A DNA stretch of 5,540 bases, from positions 1 through 5,540 of the forward strand of contig WLLZ01000113.1 in NCBI GenBank assembly GCA_009700485.1. Direction: 5' to 3'. Below are positions 5,455-5,540 of this stretch, piece by piece. The position numbers and the translations under genes were made by a program. Every line of letters starts with the position of its first letter. Within the stretch, counting starts at the first letter, position 1. The notes beneath the pieces are model-generated. The model worked only from the letters and a program-made list of their open reading frames with translations. It searched no databases and was not told the DNA's origin. Origin of the DNA: Actinomycetota bacterium (GTDB lineage: Bacteria; Actinomycetota; Actinomycetes; S36-B12).

Positions 5455-5540
5455 ATGTCGGCTGACACGACGACGGATCAGGTCACCACTGAGCAGGTCA
5501 CCACTGAGGGTATCGTCCTGACCGATGCTGCTGCTCTAAA
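5455..5540 (+). CDS. erpA: Iron-sulfur cluster carrier of the ErpA/IscA/HesB family, 5' part only
   Basis: Only the first 28 codons are in the window. The start ATG is preceded by GAAGGGG (5443-5449), a strong ribosome binding site five bases away. The translation opens with a polar segment and then GIVLTDAAALK, which matches the first strand and helix of A-type Fe-S carriers (usual form: I.LTD.AA.KVK.LL). Such proteins pass clusters to apo-enzymes in the cytoplasm; the conserved cysteines lie beyond the edge. Divergence from nadA, which encodes a [4Fe-4S] enzyme, supports the call. The N-terminal extension contains a duplicated five-residue unit, QVTTE. As only the N terminus is visible, the subfamily (ErpA rather than IscA or SufA) is a guess based on actinobacterial context. 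Confidence 0.75.
   Translation, partial: MSADTTTDQVTTEQVTTEGIVLTDAAAL
5479..5508 (+). repeat. erpA: Perfect 15-base tandem duplication inside the erpA N terminus
   Basis: CAGGTCACCACTGAG occurs twice in direct succession (5479-5493, 5494-5508). It keeps the frame and encodes QVTTE-QVTTE in the variable extension before the conserved domain. Identity at every third codon position suggests a recent slippage event. Confidence 0.9.

Noticed and set aside
1..5540. CRISPR arrays, tRNA or rRNA genes, insertion sequences, phage genes
   Set aside because: I found no spaced repeats, tRNA-like cloverleaf, transposase motifs or terminal inverted repeats on either strand.

Overview
The window most likely comes from an actinobacterium of moderate GC content, judged by eye. 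Several families here are typical of Actinobacteria: a DUF3043 membrane protein, an SCO2322-family secreted protein, an actinobacterial-type NadA, and a small protein opening MAWSWQY with an SDAETWIGEVW core. I cannot name a genus. Family assignments are from memory of family motifs, not from a search.

Left half (1-3065, minus strand): a cobalamin (vitamin B12) uptake operon. Transcription should start near 3030 from a TTGACA / GATGTT promoter. It then runs through a compact cobalamin riboswitch with a P13-like stem, a competing antiterminator and an intrinsic terminator (2839-3019). Three tightly coupled genes follow: a secreted alpha/alpha-toroid protein of the prenyltransferase/squalene-oxidase-repeat type (1728-2780), an SCO2322-family membrane-anchored protein (1024-1728), and the transmembrane T subunit of an ECF transporter (1027 running off the left edge). 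Junctions are TAATG and ATGA overlaps. The ATPases and the S component are not in the window and would be expected to the left.

Right half (3134-5540): a housekeeping block. A 70-residue conserved hypothetical protein (plus strand) converges on DUF3043, which lies just downstream of nadA (quinolinate synthase, NAD biosynthesis; both minus strand). Divergent from nadA is the start of an ErpA/HesB-type Fe-S carrier gene that runs off the right edge. NadA is itself a [4Fe-4S] enzyme, so the pairing makes functional sense.

The most interesting idea concerns the B12 operon. The toroid protein and the SCO2322 protein resemble the two halves of animal intrinsic factor/transcobalamin, here encoded as two separate exported proteins next to an ECF transporter and under a B12 riboswitch. 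This suggests a split, surface-tethered B12-capture device. The regulatory RNA is legible enough to propose a complete terminator/antiterminator switch.
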